Shown here: positions 1 through 8,513 of the stretch, one piece after another
Position numbering within the stretch: position 1 is the first letter of the stretch
How the letters are laid out: each line of letters opens with the position of its first letter
NCBI RefSeq assembly: GCF_027980145.1
Contig: NZ_JAMZNK010000011.1
Coordinates: 1 to 64,000 of the forward strand
Reading direction: 5' to 3'
DNA from: Flavobacterium azizsancarii
Lineage (GTDB): Bacteria > Bacteroidota > Bacteroidia > Flavobacteriales > Flavobacteriaceae
DNA: 64,000 bases
Notes under the pieces: model-generated
The model's input: the letters and a program-made list of their open reading frames with translations, nothing else
Database searches by the model: none
Told to the model about the DNA's origin: nothing
Translations under genes and position numbers: made by a program

Positions 1-110
1 GGTATCTATCTTAAAATGTATCGTAAATTAAGAACCGCCTTGGTACGGATCCGTATGCCGGGTGGTGTGGAAGGTCGCCTAGGGAATTAATCCCTAGGCT
101 CCTATCCGAT
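1..110 (+). mobile_element. 3' end of a group II intron (domains V and VI), body outside the window
   Basis: The first 110 bases fold like the end of a bacterial group II intron. Domain V fits 34-66: ACCGCC pairs with GGTGGT, a CGC triad sits at 36-38, a two-base bulge (56-57) interrupts the 3' strand, and a short upper helix is capped by GATC. Domain VI is a strong hairpin at 77-99 with a 9-bp stem and ATTAA loop. It is followed by CCTATCCGAT, a typical intron terminus with a candidate branch-point A at 104, seven bases from the splice site. The intron would end at 110, directly beside the stop codon of the minus-strand gene at 111. The maturase gene would lie upstream of the window. The structural class is not determined. 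Confidence 0.72.
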
Positions 111-698
111 TTAGGAAAAATATATTGTCATGAAAATGATGGCATAAATCCAAAAGTTGTAAAGGATTGTAAAACTGAATCCGTACAATGTACTATTTAA
201 ATAATTGCCTTTGCACTTGCCTGATTTCTTAAAAACCAGTCTCAATGCCCTAAAGAAAATCCAATAGAGCATAGCGATAAAAGTTAAGATAGAAAACCAC
301 AATATTGCACCAAAAGCCCAGCACAAATAGCTAATTACAATAGCCATAATAAACCATAAAATTAGGCTTATTATAATTCCGAAAATTCCTTCGCCCCCAT
401 CTGGTAGATCGTCAATACTTCGATCTGCAACGGCTTCTCTTATAAATTCAATTTTTGATGCATCAAAACGATCTGTTATTTGGCCAAGATTATCTTTTAT
501 TTTAATTCCCTTAAATAATCCAATAGATATAAATAAAAAGAATGCCGTAGATAAAATTGTTGTTGATAATAGCGAATTTTCAAAAAAAGAGCTATGATCG
601 CCAAGTCCAAAAAGCCAAACAGTTAAAATAGTTAGGGATATAACAATGAGCGTAATTACAAATATATTCCTGGAGTTCAGAATTTTATAGTTGCTCAT
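111..698 (-). CDS. Hypothetical integral membrane protein
   Basis: This 195-residue protein is not recognised. It shows about five hydrophobic helices (roughly residues 12-31, 43-63, 105-127, 128-150 and 168-194). A soluble segment at about 64-104 is rich in charged residues and contains DDLPDGGEG. The C-terminal half is aromatic-rich. No catalytic motif is visible. It stands alone, and its TAA stop (111-113) directly abuts the predicted 3' end of a group II intron on the other strand. The reading frame looks intact, so the intron probably landed just behind the gene rather than inside it. Confidence 0.7.
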   Translation of the reverse strand: MSNYKILNSRNIFVITLIVISLTILTVWLFGLGDHSSFFENSLLSTTILSTAFFLFISIGLFKGIKIKDNLGQITDRFDASKIEFIREAVADRSIDDLPDGGEGIFGIIISLILWFIMAIVISYLCWAFGAILWFSILTFIAMLYWIFFRALRLVFKKSGKCKGNYLNSTLYGFSFTILYNFWIYAIIFMTIYFS

Positions 699-784
699 TT
701 TGCTTAATTGATTGAAGATTAAATTATTATTTAATTGACTTAAAAACTGAGAACGAGACTCAATACTGCGAGTAAGTACTAAAA

Positions 785-1429
785 CTACTCAGCCAGCCAA
801 TTTTTAAAATCAAAGAAATTTTGAGGAGCAACACCATGACCAACAGGATATTCCTTATAAGTCACGGGAATATTTAGTTTTTCAAGAATAGCAGGAGTTT
901 TTCTTGCCCAATCAATCGGGATTACTTGATCTACAGTTCCGTGTGACGCAAATATTTTCAGGTTTTTAAAGTTATTTTTCTCAAAACCTTCTTTAATGAT
1001 TTCTTCATTAAAATAACCGCTCATAGCCACTACTCTCTGAATTTTTTCAGGATAAGAAAGTGCGACAGCGTAACTCAAAATCGAACCTTGACTAAAGCCA
1101 ACCAAAGTCACATTGTTAGCATCGATAGGGTAATTGGTAACTAATTCATCAACAAAAGCAGCAATTGCATCACGGGAAGTTTTTGCTTGTTCGTTATCCG
1201 AAAATTTATTCTGATCGGCATCAAAATTAATCGCGTACCAGGCATATGCACCATATTGCAAATCATAAGGCGCACGAGCAGAAATAATGTAGTAGTTATC
1301 AGGAAGTTCAGTAGCAAACGAAAACAAATCGGCTTCGTTGCTGCCGTATCCGTGTAACAAAAGTAAAACAGGATTTTTATCTAAGATTACTTTTGGCTCT
1401 TGTATTTTATATTCTAAAGATAGATTCAT
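785..1429 (-). CDS. Alpha/beta-hydrolase esterase (COG0400, carboxylesterase/phospholipase family)
   Basis: This is a 214-residue cytosolic serine hydrolase of the predicted-esterase family (carboxylesterase, acyl-protein thioesterase and YpfH relatives). The oxyanion-hole motif LHGYGSN is at about residue 25. The nucleophile elbow GFSQG puts the catalytic Ser at 113, Asp167 lies in VDQVIP, and His198 lies in GHGV. The full triad and family-typical length argue for an active enzyme that hydrolyses carboxylic esters or thioesters. The natural substrate cannot be read from sequence. The gene is a single unit, and the gap behind its start contains only repeat-like sequence. Confidence 0.88.
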   Translation of the reverse strand: MNLSLEYKIQEPKVILDKNPVLLLLHGYGSNEADLFSFATELPDNYYIISARAPYDLQYGAYAWYAINFDADQNKFSDNEQAKTSRDAIAAFVDELVTNYPIDANNVTLVGFSQGSILSYAVALSYPEKIQRVVAMSGYFNEEIIKEGFEKNNFKNLKIFASHGTVDQVIPIDWARKTPAILEKLNIPVTYKEYPVGHGVAPQNFFDFKNWLAE

Positions 1430-1560
1430 TTTATATTAGTTTTCAGTCGCAGTCTCAGTTTTCACTTAAGCTTCGACAAAGTTTATTTTGAATTTCTGCT
1501 TTGTCAAAGTTTTAAATTTTGATAAAGCTTGTTGAGATTGTTATAATAAGATTTGTTTTT

Positions 1561-1600
1561 ATCTGCGTTTTAGTTTGCAAATCAGCGTCATCTGTGTTCT
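1561..1600. repeat. Dispersed intergenic repeat word, copy 1
   Basis: This about 40-bp stretch, starting ATCTGCGTTTTAG, is closely similar to one at 20768-20809 (ATCTGCGTTTTCG...). Both contain GCAAATC, GTCATC and GTGTTC or GCGTTC in the same order. Both lie in noncoding gaps and neither has an open frame. The sequence CGCAAAAACGCGGATT at about 1634-1649 is a partial inverted copy. Confidence 0.5.
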
Positions 1601-1694
1601 AAATTTACACGCTGATAAAACAGGTTCACTAACGCAAAAACGCGGATTGTAACGGTTTCTTTTTGGAATTTGGATTTTTAAAAATTTAGAATTT

Positions 1695-2021
1695 CTACCC
1701 GATAGATTTAAACCATTTCTGAAATAAATTTCCAACCAACGGTATTGGTCTCATTTGTCCCTGAATAGCACTAAAAATACCGTAAGTCCATAATATAGAA
1801 ATACAAATCCACATAGGGAAAGTAATCATAAAGCTGTCGAAATTGCTGATAATCGCTCCAAAAGAGATAAAAGCAAGCGATAATCCTAAAGCCTGACGAA
1901 TATGAAAAGAGGCAAAACTATTTTTATTTTCAGAGTTCATAGACATTGCGATCAAAACACCAATAATTAAAATATAACTGGTAATAGCGATTGATTTTCC
2001 TTCTTCGATTGAATTATTCAT
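1695..2021 (-). CDS. Small membrane protein, DUF4870/Tic20-like
   Basis: This 108-residue protein has three to four hydrophobic helices (about 12-29, 45-62 and 68-87). The layout is typical of the DUF4870 group: an N-terminal helix, a conserved F-H-I-R-Q-A-L segment (about residues 39-46) before the second helix, and a C-terminal IPLVGNLFQKWF. No enzymatic residues are apparent. It lies 5 nt behind the dihydroorotase-like gene on the same strand and is very likely co-transcribed with it. Family assignment rests on the FHIRQALGL motif and overall topology. Confidence 0.72.
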   Translation of the reverse strand: MNNSIEEGKSIAITSYILIIGVLIAMSMNSENKNSFASFHIRQALGLSLAFISFGAIISNFDSFMITFPMWICISILWTYGIFSAIQGQMRPIPLVGNLFQKWFKSIG

Positions 2022-2026
2022 TGTAA

Positions 2027-3283
2027 TTATTTAGTGATAACAAGTTGATTTTGATTTAAAATTCCGTACACAGAACCTTTTATTTCGGTTCCTAAAAAAG
2101 CAGAATTTTTAGATTTCGAAAGAATATTTGCTTTCGTAAAAGTTGATTTTCCTTCAGGATTAAAGAAAGTAAAGTTAGCTTTAGAACCTTCGGCAATCGA
2201 ATTATTTTCAATTCCGAAAATAGCTTTTCCTGAGGTTAATTTTTCAATTATAGTTTCGATTGGTAAGACGGTGTGTAAAGCTCCAAAAGCACTTTCTAGT
2301 CCAATAGTTCCATTTTTAGCCGTGTCGAATTCCATTTTTTTGAATTCAATATCAATTGGGTTATGGTCTGATGTAATAATATCAATAGTTCCGTCCGTAA
2401 CTCCGTTTAATAATGCTTGTCTGTCAGTTTCCGTTCTTAGTGGTGGCGTAACTTTAAAACGCGTATCAAAACCTTCTAATTTTTCGTCGGTCAAAACCAA
2501 GTGATGCACAGCAACGCTCGTAGTTACTTGTAATCCTTTTGCTTTAGCTTCTCTAATTAACTCAACTGATTTAGCTGTAGAAATTGTCGGAATATGAAGT
2601 TTTCCACCGGTATATTCTAATAGAAATAAGTTTCTGGCGATTTGTAATTCTTCTGCTAAATTCGGAATTCCTTTCAGGCCTAATCCGGTCGAAACGATTC
2701 CTTCATTCGCAACACCATTTCCTTTTAGATTAGCATCTTGTGTGTATGTAATTACCAATCCGTCAAAATCCTGTACATATTGCAAAGCTATTTTCAAAAG
2801 ATTAGCATTGTCGATACTTTTATTGTAATCTCCAAAAGCAACAGCTCCGGACTTTTTCATGTCAAACAATTCTGCCATATCTTTTCCTTCGCTTGCTTTG
2901 GTTAAAGCACCAATTGGGAAAAGTTCCGTGGCAAAACCATTTGCTTTATTTTTTACAAAATTTACTTGTGACTGATTGTCGATAACAGGGAAGGAGTTGG
3001 GTTGCAGGGCAATTGCCGTAAAGCCGCTTTTTGCAGCAACATTCAATCCGTTTGCGATAGTTTCTCTGTCTTCATAACCTGGTTCTCCAAAAGAAACGCT
3101 GCTGTCAAACCAACCTTGCGACAGATGTAAGTTCTCCAACTTTACTTCGGTTGTGTCCTGGATATCAAGAATCGAAGTTCCTATTTTTTCTATTAAACCA
3201 TCTGCAATTAAAAGATCAACCGTCTGATTATGAAACGGACTTTTTGAATCTATAATTTTGGCGCTTCTGATGATTATTTTCAT
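2027..3283 (-). CDS. Dihydroorotase-like amidohydrolase, predicted inactive (PyrC'-type)
   Basis: This 418-residue protein has the fold and motif order of type I dihydroorotases, the third step of pyrimidine synthesis. It lacks most metal ligands. The DxHxH motif reads D60-S-S-V-S64. The usual SHCEDNSL reads TYTQDANL (about 179-186). The usual YHVAHVSTA reads LHIPTISTA (about 229-237). The late Asp of the SDHNP motif (306) and the HHLVLTDE segment remain. Loss of these ligands matches noncatalytic PyrC' subunits that support aspartate transcarbamoylase in Pseudomonas. Inference: a structural or regulatory role, or a changed substrate. It is first gene of a pair with the downstream small membrane protein (5-nt gap). 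Confidence 0.85.
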   Translation of the reverse strand: MKIIIRSAKIIDSKSPFHNQTVDLLIADGLIEKIGTSILDIQDTTEVKLENLHLSQGWFDSSVSFGEPGYEDRETIANGLNVAAKSGFTAIALQPNSFPVIDNQSQVNFVKNKANGFATELFPIGALTKASEGKDMAELFDMKKSGAVAFGDYNKSIDNANLLKIALQYVQDFDGLVITYTQDANLKGNGVANEGIVSTGLGLKGIPNLAEELQIARNLFLLEYTGGKLHIPTISTAKSVELIREAKAKGLQVTTSVAVHHLVLTDEKLEGFDTRFKVTPPLRTETDRQALLNGVTDGTIDIITSDHNPIDIEFKKMEFDTAKNGTIGLESAFGALHTVLPIETIIEKLTSGKAIFGIENNSIAEGSKANFTFFNPEGKSTFTKANILSKSKNSAFLGTEIKGSVYGILNQNQLVITK

Positions 3284-3332
3284 ATGTAGATAAATTTATT
3301 TTGTATACAAATAGTATTTTATAGCGTTCTAT

Positions 3333-3420
3333 TTGTCATTTCGACGAAGCAGAAATCACATCCAATATTCTATGCAGTGCGTTCTCAGCGCATGTGATTT
3401 CTCCTTCGTCGAAATGACAA
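3333..3420. repeat. Dispersed inverted repeat (TCATTTCGACGAAG family)
   Basis: This noncoding palindrome has 28-bp arms at 3333-3360 and 3393-3420 that match at 27 positions, around a 32-bp loop. Related elements with TCATTTCGAC...AAATCACA ends lie at 35521-35617 and 36901-37015. The structure could act as a bidirectional terminator between the dihydroorotase-like and BatA-like transcription units. Its recurrence marks it as a repeat family rather than a local terminator. Confidence 0.75.
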
Positions 3421-3490
3421 TCTGTGTGTATGTCGTATTTCAACTTTATAAACTTAATCTCTTAATGGTTCAAAAAAGAAAACTTTAAGT

Positions 3491-5419
3491 TTATTTCACA
3501 AACTTGATAATTGCCATTTCTAATGCTAAAAATAACAGTGCAAAGATAACAAACCATTTCCAAATTTGGCTGTCAGTTCGTTCAGTTTGTAGCGTATTAA
3601 AAATGGTCGAAATCGTATCAGCAGTTTTAAAATCAGAAACCACGTTGGTATTCACCTGACTTAAATCGCTTTCGCTTCGTTTGTAATTGAAGCTCAGGTT
3701 TTCTACCCATTCTTTTTTATCAAAAACCCCATAATTCCCAGCTGTTTCAGGGAAATCATTGAAGATTAATTTTACTTTATTATTCATTATTTGCTGAATC
3801 GGAATAAAAGAATCTTCAGTTCCTCTGACTTCCAGAATGGCGTCTTTTGTCAATAAAACATCTGTAAAATAAGGTTGATTATTTCCAATGGTCAATGCAT
3901 TAACACCGGTTTTCTGATTGTTTTGCCCCATTTTATAAAACAAAGGAACAATCAAAGGCGATTGCTGAAAGTTCGAATTTGTTGTATTTATTGGTGCTGA
4001 AAAAATAGTAATTCCTGAAACCGGATTCTGAATCGCTGTTACAAAAACACTTTGGTCTTCATACGATAAAACTGCCGGATATGGACTCGAAATATTAAAT
4101 GAACTGTTTGTTTTTGGATATTGAAAATTAGTAATTTTATTCTCGAAAACGCCTGAAAACAAAGGATGATCAAAATTGATTTTGGTAATTAACTTATTTT
4201 TATTTTCAAGATCCTTAAACTGAATTCTTCCAAAATTCCCCAGAAAAGTATTCAGATTTGAAACAGAACTTTTTTCAGAAGGAATAACGACTAAATTTCC
4301 ACCTTTAGAAACAAATGCTTTTAAGGTGGTTTGCAAAGCCTGAGGAATTTCAATTAATTCATTCAGGATAATAGTGTTTTGTTTTTCTAAACTATTATAA
4401 TCTAAAGTACTAATAGAGTAATTGTTATAATTGAATTCAGCTGAAGTATAGATTCGGGATAAGAAATTACTTTTCTCCGGTTCTCCAATACTAATAACAT
4501 TCGTTTTTTTGTTTTTCGAAATGCTAAAATAAAGTGTGTTGTCATACGTCAAACCATTGTCTTCGATAGTTACATAACCATGAAAGGCTTCTTTTGGAAT
4601 CGTAAAATTGACTTTCTTTTTCTTTGCATCAAATTTGATAATGGTTTTTGCAATCAATTTGTTTTGATTGTATAATGCCATCGATACTGGTTTTAAATCC
4701 TCTCCGTAAGCGGATAGATTTACGCTGATTTCATAGAAATTCTCCAAAGTCTGATTGATAAAAACACTATCAATTGCGACATTATTTTTTTGCTCGGCTT
4801 GCGGAATAATAAAATACGGTTTCTCTTCTCTATCAATGTTTTTTACATCTTTTTCTGCGAGACCAACAGCATCTGTAATAATAACAATATCTTTTTTATA
4901 AGCCGATTTATGCGCTTTGATTTTTGCCATTATTGACGAAAGCTCAAAAGGAGTGGCACTGTATTTTAGATTTTGTAAAGCGCTTTTTGATGATTTTATA
5001 TCCGTATTCCAGTAGTTTTCAGTGTTGGTTAATAACGAAAACTGAGTTGTTTCAGGAGTATTTTCGAGTAATTCCTGAACAGCACGTTTTAGTAATTCTC
5101 CTTTTTTACCTTTAGCCTGCATACTAAACGAATTGTCCAGAATAATATACATTTCGTTAGTTGCATTTTTACTATCCTTAGCTTCAAAAAAAGGTTGTGC
5201 GAAAGCAAAAATAATACAAGTCAGCAATAGTAAACGAGTCGCTAATAAAAGTCTCTTTTTGATTTTAGAACTTTTTCGGGTTTGTATCGAAAGTTCTTTT
5301 AAGAAGCGAACATTGGTAAAATAGGATATTTTAAAACGTCGTAATTGAAATAAATGAACCAAAATTGGAACGATCAATAAAAACAGAAAGTATAGAATTT
5401 CGGGATGTTTAAAATGCAT
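3491..5419 (-). CDS. BatA-type membrane protein with vWA-like domain
   Basis: This 642-residue inner-membrane protein opens with the Bacteroidota BatA N-terminal module: two helices (about 8-26 and 59-77) around a basic segment. A von Willebrand A-like domain follows, with the partial metal site D95-x-S-x-S99 in LDNSFSM. A long beta-rich region resembling a glutaminase/class I amidotransferase-like fold and a final helix (about 620-637) complete it. The family often sits with MoxR/Bat aerotolerance genes, but here it stands alone. A TATTTTTG box reading toward the gene lies at 5461-5468. The exact function is unknown. Confidence 0.8.
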   Translation of the reverse strand: MHFKHPEILYFLFLLIVPILVHLFQLRRFKISYFTNVRFLKELSIQTRKSSKIKKRLLLATRLLLLTCIIFAFAQPFFEAKDSKNATNEMYIILDNSFSMQAKGKKGELLKRAVQELLENTPETTQFSLLTNTENYWNTDIKSSKSALQNLKYSATPFELSSIMAKIKAHKSAYKKDIVIITDAVGLAEKDVKNIDREEKPYFIIPQAEQKNNVAIDSVFINQTLENFYEISVNLSAYGEDLKPVSMALYNQNKLIAKTIIKFDAKKKKVNFTIPKEAFHGYVTIEDNGLTYDNTLYFSISKNKKTNVISIGEPEKSNFLSRIYTSAEFNYNNYSISTLDYNSLEKQNTIILNELIEIPQALQTTLKAFVSKGGNLVVIPSEKSSVSNLNTFLGNFGRIQFKDLENKNKLITKINFDHPLFSGVFENKITNFQYPKTNSSFNISSPYPAVLSYEDQSVFVTAIQNPVSGITIFSAPINTTNSNFQQSPLIVPLFYKMGQNNQKTGVNALTIGNNQPYFTDVLLTKDAILEVRGTEDSFIPIQQIMNNKVKLIFNDFPETAGNYGVFDKKEWVENLSFNYKRSESDLSQVNTNVVSDFKTADTISTIFNTLQTERTDSQIWKWFVIFALLFLALEMAIIKFVK

Positions 5420-5481
5420 TCTGGCTTAGATTTATTTCACTACGTTTTGTAGCTGCTGGTCAAAAATACAAATTTTTAGTC

Positions 5482-5587
5482 AAACCATATAGGTAATAGT
5501 ATTTAAACCATATAAGTAATATACCGGATACAAGCTAGATTCGAATTTTGCAAAAGTTAAATGAACTTATCGTACTTGTATGGTTTA
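5482..5587. repeat. Direct and inverted AAACCATATARGTAATA repeats
   Basis: Two 17-bp direct repeats (5482-5498 and 5505-5521) differ at one position and are spaced 23 bp apart, about two helical turns. A shorter inverted copy, GTATGGTTT, lies near 5579-5587. They sit in the divergent gap between the BatA-like gene and the lactonase-like gene. They could be operator half-sites or another of the repeat-word families seen in this genome. Confidence 0.5.
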
Positions 5588-5695
5588 AAAATAGCAAAAC
5601 AGAGTTTGAATAATGTAACTTATGTAATTTCTTTTATAACAAAAAATAACTTTCCGAAAGGTATTATTGATTATTTTAGCCTATTCAAAAAACAA

Positions 5696-6817
5696 ATGAA
5701 AACTATGAAAAGATTATATATAGTTCTTTTTTCGACTTTAGCTTTTACAGCTTCACAAGCTCAGAATAAATTCAATTTATTGGTGGGAACTTACACCAAT
5801 ACTTGCGAAAGTAAAGGAATTTACGTTTACGAATTTGATGCAGCTTCGGGTAATTTTAAATTAAAGAATTCTACCGAAAATGTAGTAAGTCCTAGTTATG
5901 TATCCGTTTCGACAAATAATAAATTTGTTTATGCGGTAAACGAAAACGGAACACAAAGTGCTGTAACGGCATTAGCATATGACGCGCCAACAGGTAAACT
6001 TAAGGTATTAAATACGCACTCTTCTCTGGGAGCGGATCCTTGTCATCTAATAAACGATGATAAAAACGTGATTGTTGCTAATTATTCCGGAGGAAGTATT
6101 GCAGTTTTTAAGAAAAATGCCGACGGGAGCATCACAGAAGGTCAACAAATGATTCAGCATGAAGGAAAAGGACCAAATGCTGCGCGTCAGGAAAAGGCAC
6201 ATGTGCATCAAGTTGTTTTTTCTCCGGACAAAAAGTTTGTTTTATCGAATGATTTGGGGCAGGATAAAGTTTTTATTTATAAATACAATCCGGGTGCGAG
6301 CCATGAAGTTTTAACTTTAAAAGGAACTGTAGATGTAAAAAAAGGAAGTGGCCCAAGGCATTTAACCTTTAGTAAAGACGGGAAATTTGTGTACATGGTT
6401 CAGGAATTAGATGCGACTCTTACTACTTTTAGTTATGATAAATCAGGAAATTTAAAACTTCTTGCCGAAACGAGTATTTTACCAAAAGGATTTACTGGAG
6501 GAACTGGCGCAGCAGCGATTAAAATTTCGCCTGACGGAAAATTTTTATACGTAACAGATCGTGTGGATGCCAATAATATTTCAGTTTATAAAATTCAGAA
6601 AGACGGAAGCATTAAGTTTGTAGAGCAGGAAAGTACTTTAGGAAAAGGCCCAAGAGATTTTGCCATTGATCCAACAGGAAATTACCTTTTGGTAGGTCAT
6701 CAATATACAAATGATATCGTTATTTTTAAAAGAGATAAAACCACAGGAAAGCTTACCAATACCGGAAAAAAGATTGAATTGTGTTCTCCGGTTGGATTGG
6801 TTTTTACGAAGATATAG
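5696..6817 (+). CDS. Secreted lactonase-family 7-bladed beta-propeller protein
   Basis: This is a 373-residue protein of the 6-phosphogluconolactonase (Pgl-type) beta-propeller family. It has an N-terminal signal peptide (about 20 residues ending in ASQAQ) and LLVGTYTN just after it. Blade motifs recur, such as SPDGKFLYVTDR and DPTGNYLLVGHQ. The frame stays open upstream to 5561, but that stretch overlaps AAACCATA-type repeats and lacks coding character. The start is therefore placed at 5696 (or 5705), in front of the signal peptide. Export to the periplasm makes a role other than the cytosolic pentose-phosphate step likely. The substrate is unknown. Confidence 0.85.
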   Translation: MKTMKRLYIVLFSTLAFTASQAQNKFNLLVGTYTNTCESKGIYVYEFDAASGNFKLKNSTENVVSPSYVSVSTNNKFVYAVNENGTQSAVTALAYDAPTGKLKVLNTHSSLGADPCHLINDDKNVIVANYSGGSIAVFKKNADGSITEGQQMIQHEGKGPNAARQEKAHVHQVVFSPDKKFVLSNDLGQDKVFIYKYNPGASHEVLTLKGTVDVKKGSGPRHLTFSKDGKFVYMVQELDATLTTFSYDKSGNLKLLAETSILPKGFTGGTGAAAIKISPDGKFLYVTDRVDANNISVYKIQKDGSIKFVEQESTLGKGPRDFAIDPTGNYLLVGHQYTNDIVIFKRDKTTGKLTNTGKKIELCSPVGLVFTKI

Positions 6818-6868
6818 TTTTCTTAAAAGGTACTAAGGCTCTAAGTTGCTAAGGTTTTGAGTTAAAAT

Positions 6869-6907
6869 AAAAAATCCTAAAGATTGTATCAATCTTTAGG
6901 ATTTTTT
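6869..6907. terminator. Bidirectional intrinsic terminator
   Basis: AAAATCCTAAAGATT pairs with AATCTTTAGGATTTT around a short loop, with A-tract and T-tract on either side. It lies between the convergent lactonase-like and DEAD-box genes and can serve both. CTAAG-type repeat words flank it at about 6830-6860 and 6920-6947. Confidence 0.85.
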
Positions 6908-6958
6908 ATTTTATATCGTCTAAAAAGAAAGCCTTAGCTACTTAGAACCTTTAAAAAT

Positions 6959-8311
6959 CTATTTATTCTTATCTTTTCTCTTCTTGTCTCTCGTTTTCAA
7001 CATATTTCGATTGACAGATCCGTGGGTTTTCTTTTTGGTTTTAGAAGGTCCTCCAAGATTTACTTTTTTATTCTTTTTATCTTTTTCATGAAAAGCACCA
7101 TCACCGGAAAGTTTTTGTTTTTTCATTAAAAACTTAATCGGCTGTTTGTCTTTTTCAGGCTCAATTAATTTTAATGAAATTTCAACTTCTTCAGGAAAAT
7201 CTGCAATTGCAAGTTCTTGATTCATCAATACTTCAACTTCGACTTTAAATTCTTCTTCACGAGGCGTGATAAAACTAATCGCGGTTCCTGTTGCATCTGC
7301 ACGACCTGTACGACCAATTCTGTGCATGTACAATTCAGGAAATTCAGGAAGTTCAAAGTTAATAACGTGAGAGATATTCGAAATATCCAAACCTCTCGCC
7401 ATAATATCAGTGGTGATCAATCCGCGAAGATTTCCTTCCTGGAATTCTGCCATGGTACTCAAACGATAATTTTGAGATTTGTTCGAGTGAATTACTCCAA
7501 ACTGACCTTCAAAATCTTCTTCGATTCTGGTATGAAGCATGTCTGAAATCTTTTTATTATTCACAAAAACCAAAACACGTTCCATGCTTTCGTTTGTTTC
7601 TAATAAATGTTTCAACAGGTTTACTTTTGTATTAAAGTTAGGAACATTGTATGTAACCTGAGTAATGTTTTCAAGCGGAGTTCCGGAAGCGGCAAGTGTA
7701 ACTTCTTCAGGGAAATCAAAAAAGTCATTCAAAACAGCATCAACTTCATCAGTCATGGTTGCAGAGAAAAGAATGTTTTGACGTTTGGTTTTCATCATCG
7801 CCAAAAGCGCTGTCAATTGTGTACGGAAACCAAGATTCAGCATTTCGTCAAACTCATCGATTACTAATTTTTGAGTTTCATCAAAACGAATAACAGCATC
7901 AAGCGCTAAATCCATTGTACGACCCGGCGTTCCAACAAGAATGTCGACACCTTCGTAAACAGCTTTCTTTTGTGTATTGATATTTACTCCACCAAAGATA
8001 CCAAGTGTACTAACTGACATGTATTTGGTTAATTTCTCGACTTCTTCTACAACCTGAACTACTAATTCGCGGGTTGGAACCAGAATTACGATTTTAGGCG
8101 TATTGGTTGGTGTAAATTTATATAATTTTAAAAGAGGTAGTAAGTAAGCAAATGTTTTACCGGTACCGGTTTGCGCAATTCCCATCATATCACGGCCAGA
8201 CATAATCACAGCAAAGGATTTTTCCTGAATAGGTGTAGGCGTAACAAAGCCTAATTCGTCGATTGCTTTTTGTACTGATTTTGGAAGATTGAATTTTTCG
8301 AAAGTGCTCAT
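6959..8311 (-). CDS. DEAD-box ATP-dependent RNA helicase (motif II is DEFD)
   Basis: This 450-residue RNA helicase remodels RNA, in ribosome assembly or mRNA turnover. Motifs appear in order: Q motif with FEKFNLP and TPTPIQ (4-29), Walker A AQTGTGKT (46-53), PTREL (79-83), TPGR (128-131), motif II DEFD (152-155) instead of DEAD, SAT (183-185), a VLVFVNNKK strand, RGLDI, and HRIGRTGR. The C-terminal 50 residues are rich in lysine, an RNA-binding tail common in this group. A TACATTTG promoter-like box lies upstream (8329-8336, minus strand). It is a single gene convergent with its neighbour. Confidence 0.93.
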   Translation of the reverse strand: MSTFEKFNLPKSVQKAIDELGFVTPTPIQEKSFAVIMSGRDMMGIAQTGTGKTFAYLLPLLKLYKFTPTNTPKIVILVPTRELVVQVVEEVEKLTKYMSVSTLGIFGGVNINTQKKAVYEGVDILVGTPGRTMDLALDAVIRFDETQKLVIDEFDEMLNLGFRTQLTALLAMMKTKRQNILFSATMTDEVDAVLNDFFDFPEEVTLAASGTPLENITQVTYNVPNFNTKVNLLKHLLETNESMERVLVFVNNKKISDMLHTRIEEDFEGQFGVIHSNKSQNYRLSTMAEFQEGNLRGLITTDIMARGLDISNISHVINFELPEFPELYMHRIGRTGRADATGTAISFITPREEEFKVEVEVLMNQELAIADFPEEVEISLKLIEPEKDKQPIKFLMKKQKLSGDGAFHEKDKKNKKVNLGGPSKTKKKTHGSVNRNMLKTRDKKRKDKNK

Positions 8312-8386
8312 TTACATTAAATTTTGTGCAAATGTACGTTAAATTCATGGTTTTTTGTTAGATTTTATGTTTTTGATAGCGATGTA

Positions 8387-8450
8387 TCACCCTGAGCGAA
8401 GTCGAAGGGCATGCCAATTGCAACTTTGGCTTCGACTTCGCTCAACCTGA
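8387..8450. repeat. Dispersed inverted repeat (CTTCGACTTCGCTCA family)
   Basis: Arms of about 21 bp (8387-8408 and 8430-8450) pair as GAGCGAAGTCGAAG with CTTCGACTTCGCTC. A half element, GGGCTTCGACTCCGCTCAGC, occurs at 33854-33873. It lies in the 200-bp gap upstream of the helicase gene. Confidence 0.7.
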
Positions 8451-8513
8451 CATTTATGGAAACCAGTATGATATTTGTTGAGATCAGCTTTGATGTACGC
8501 TATTTTTAAAACT

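Noticed and set aside
1..90. Protein-coding tail reading frame at the window start (frame 1 to TAA at 88-90)
   Set aside because: The segment coincides with the intron domain V and VI hairpins, so RNA structure explains it better.
5561..5695. 45-codon N-terminal extension of the lactonase-like gene
   Set aside because: It precedes a clear signal peptide, overlaps AAACCATA-type repeats and has no family support.
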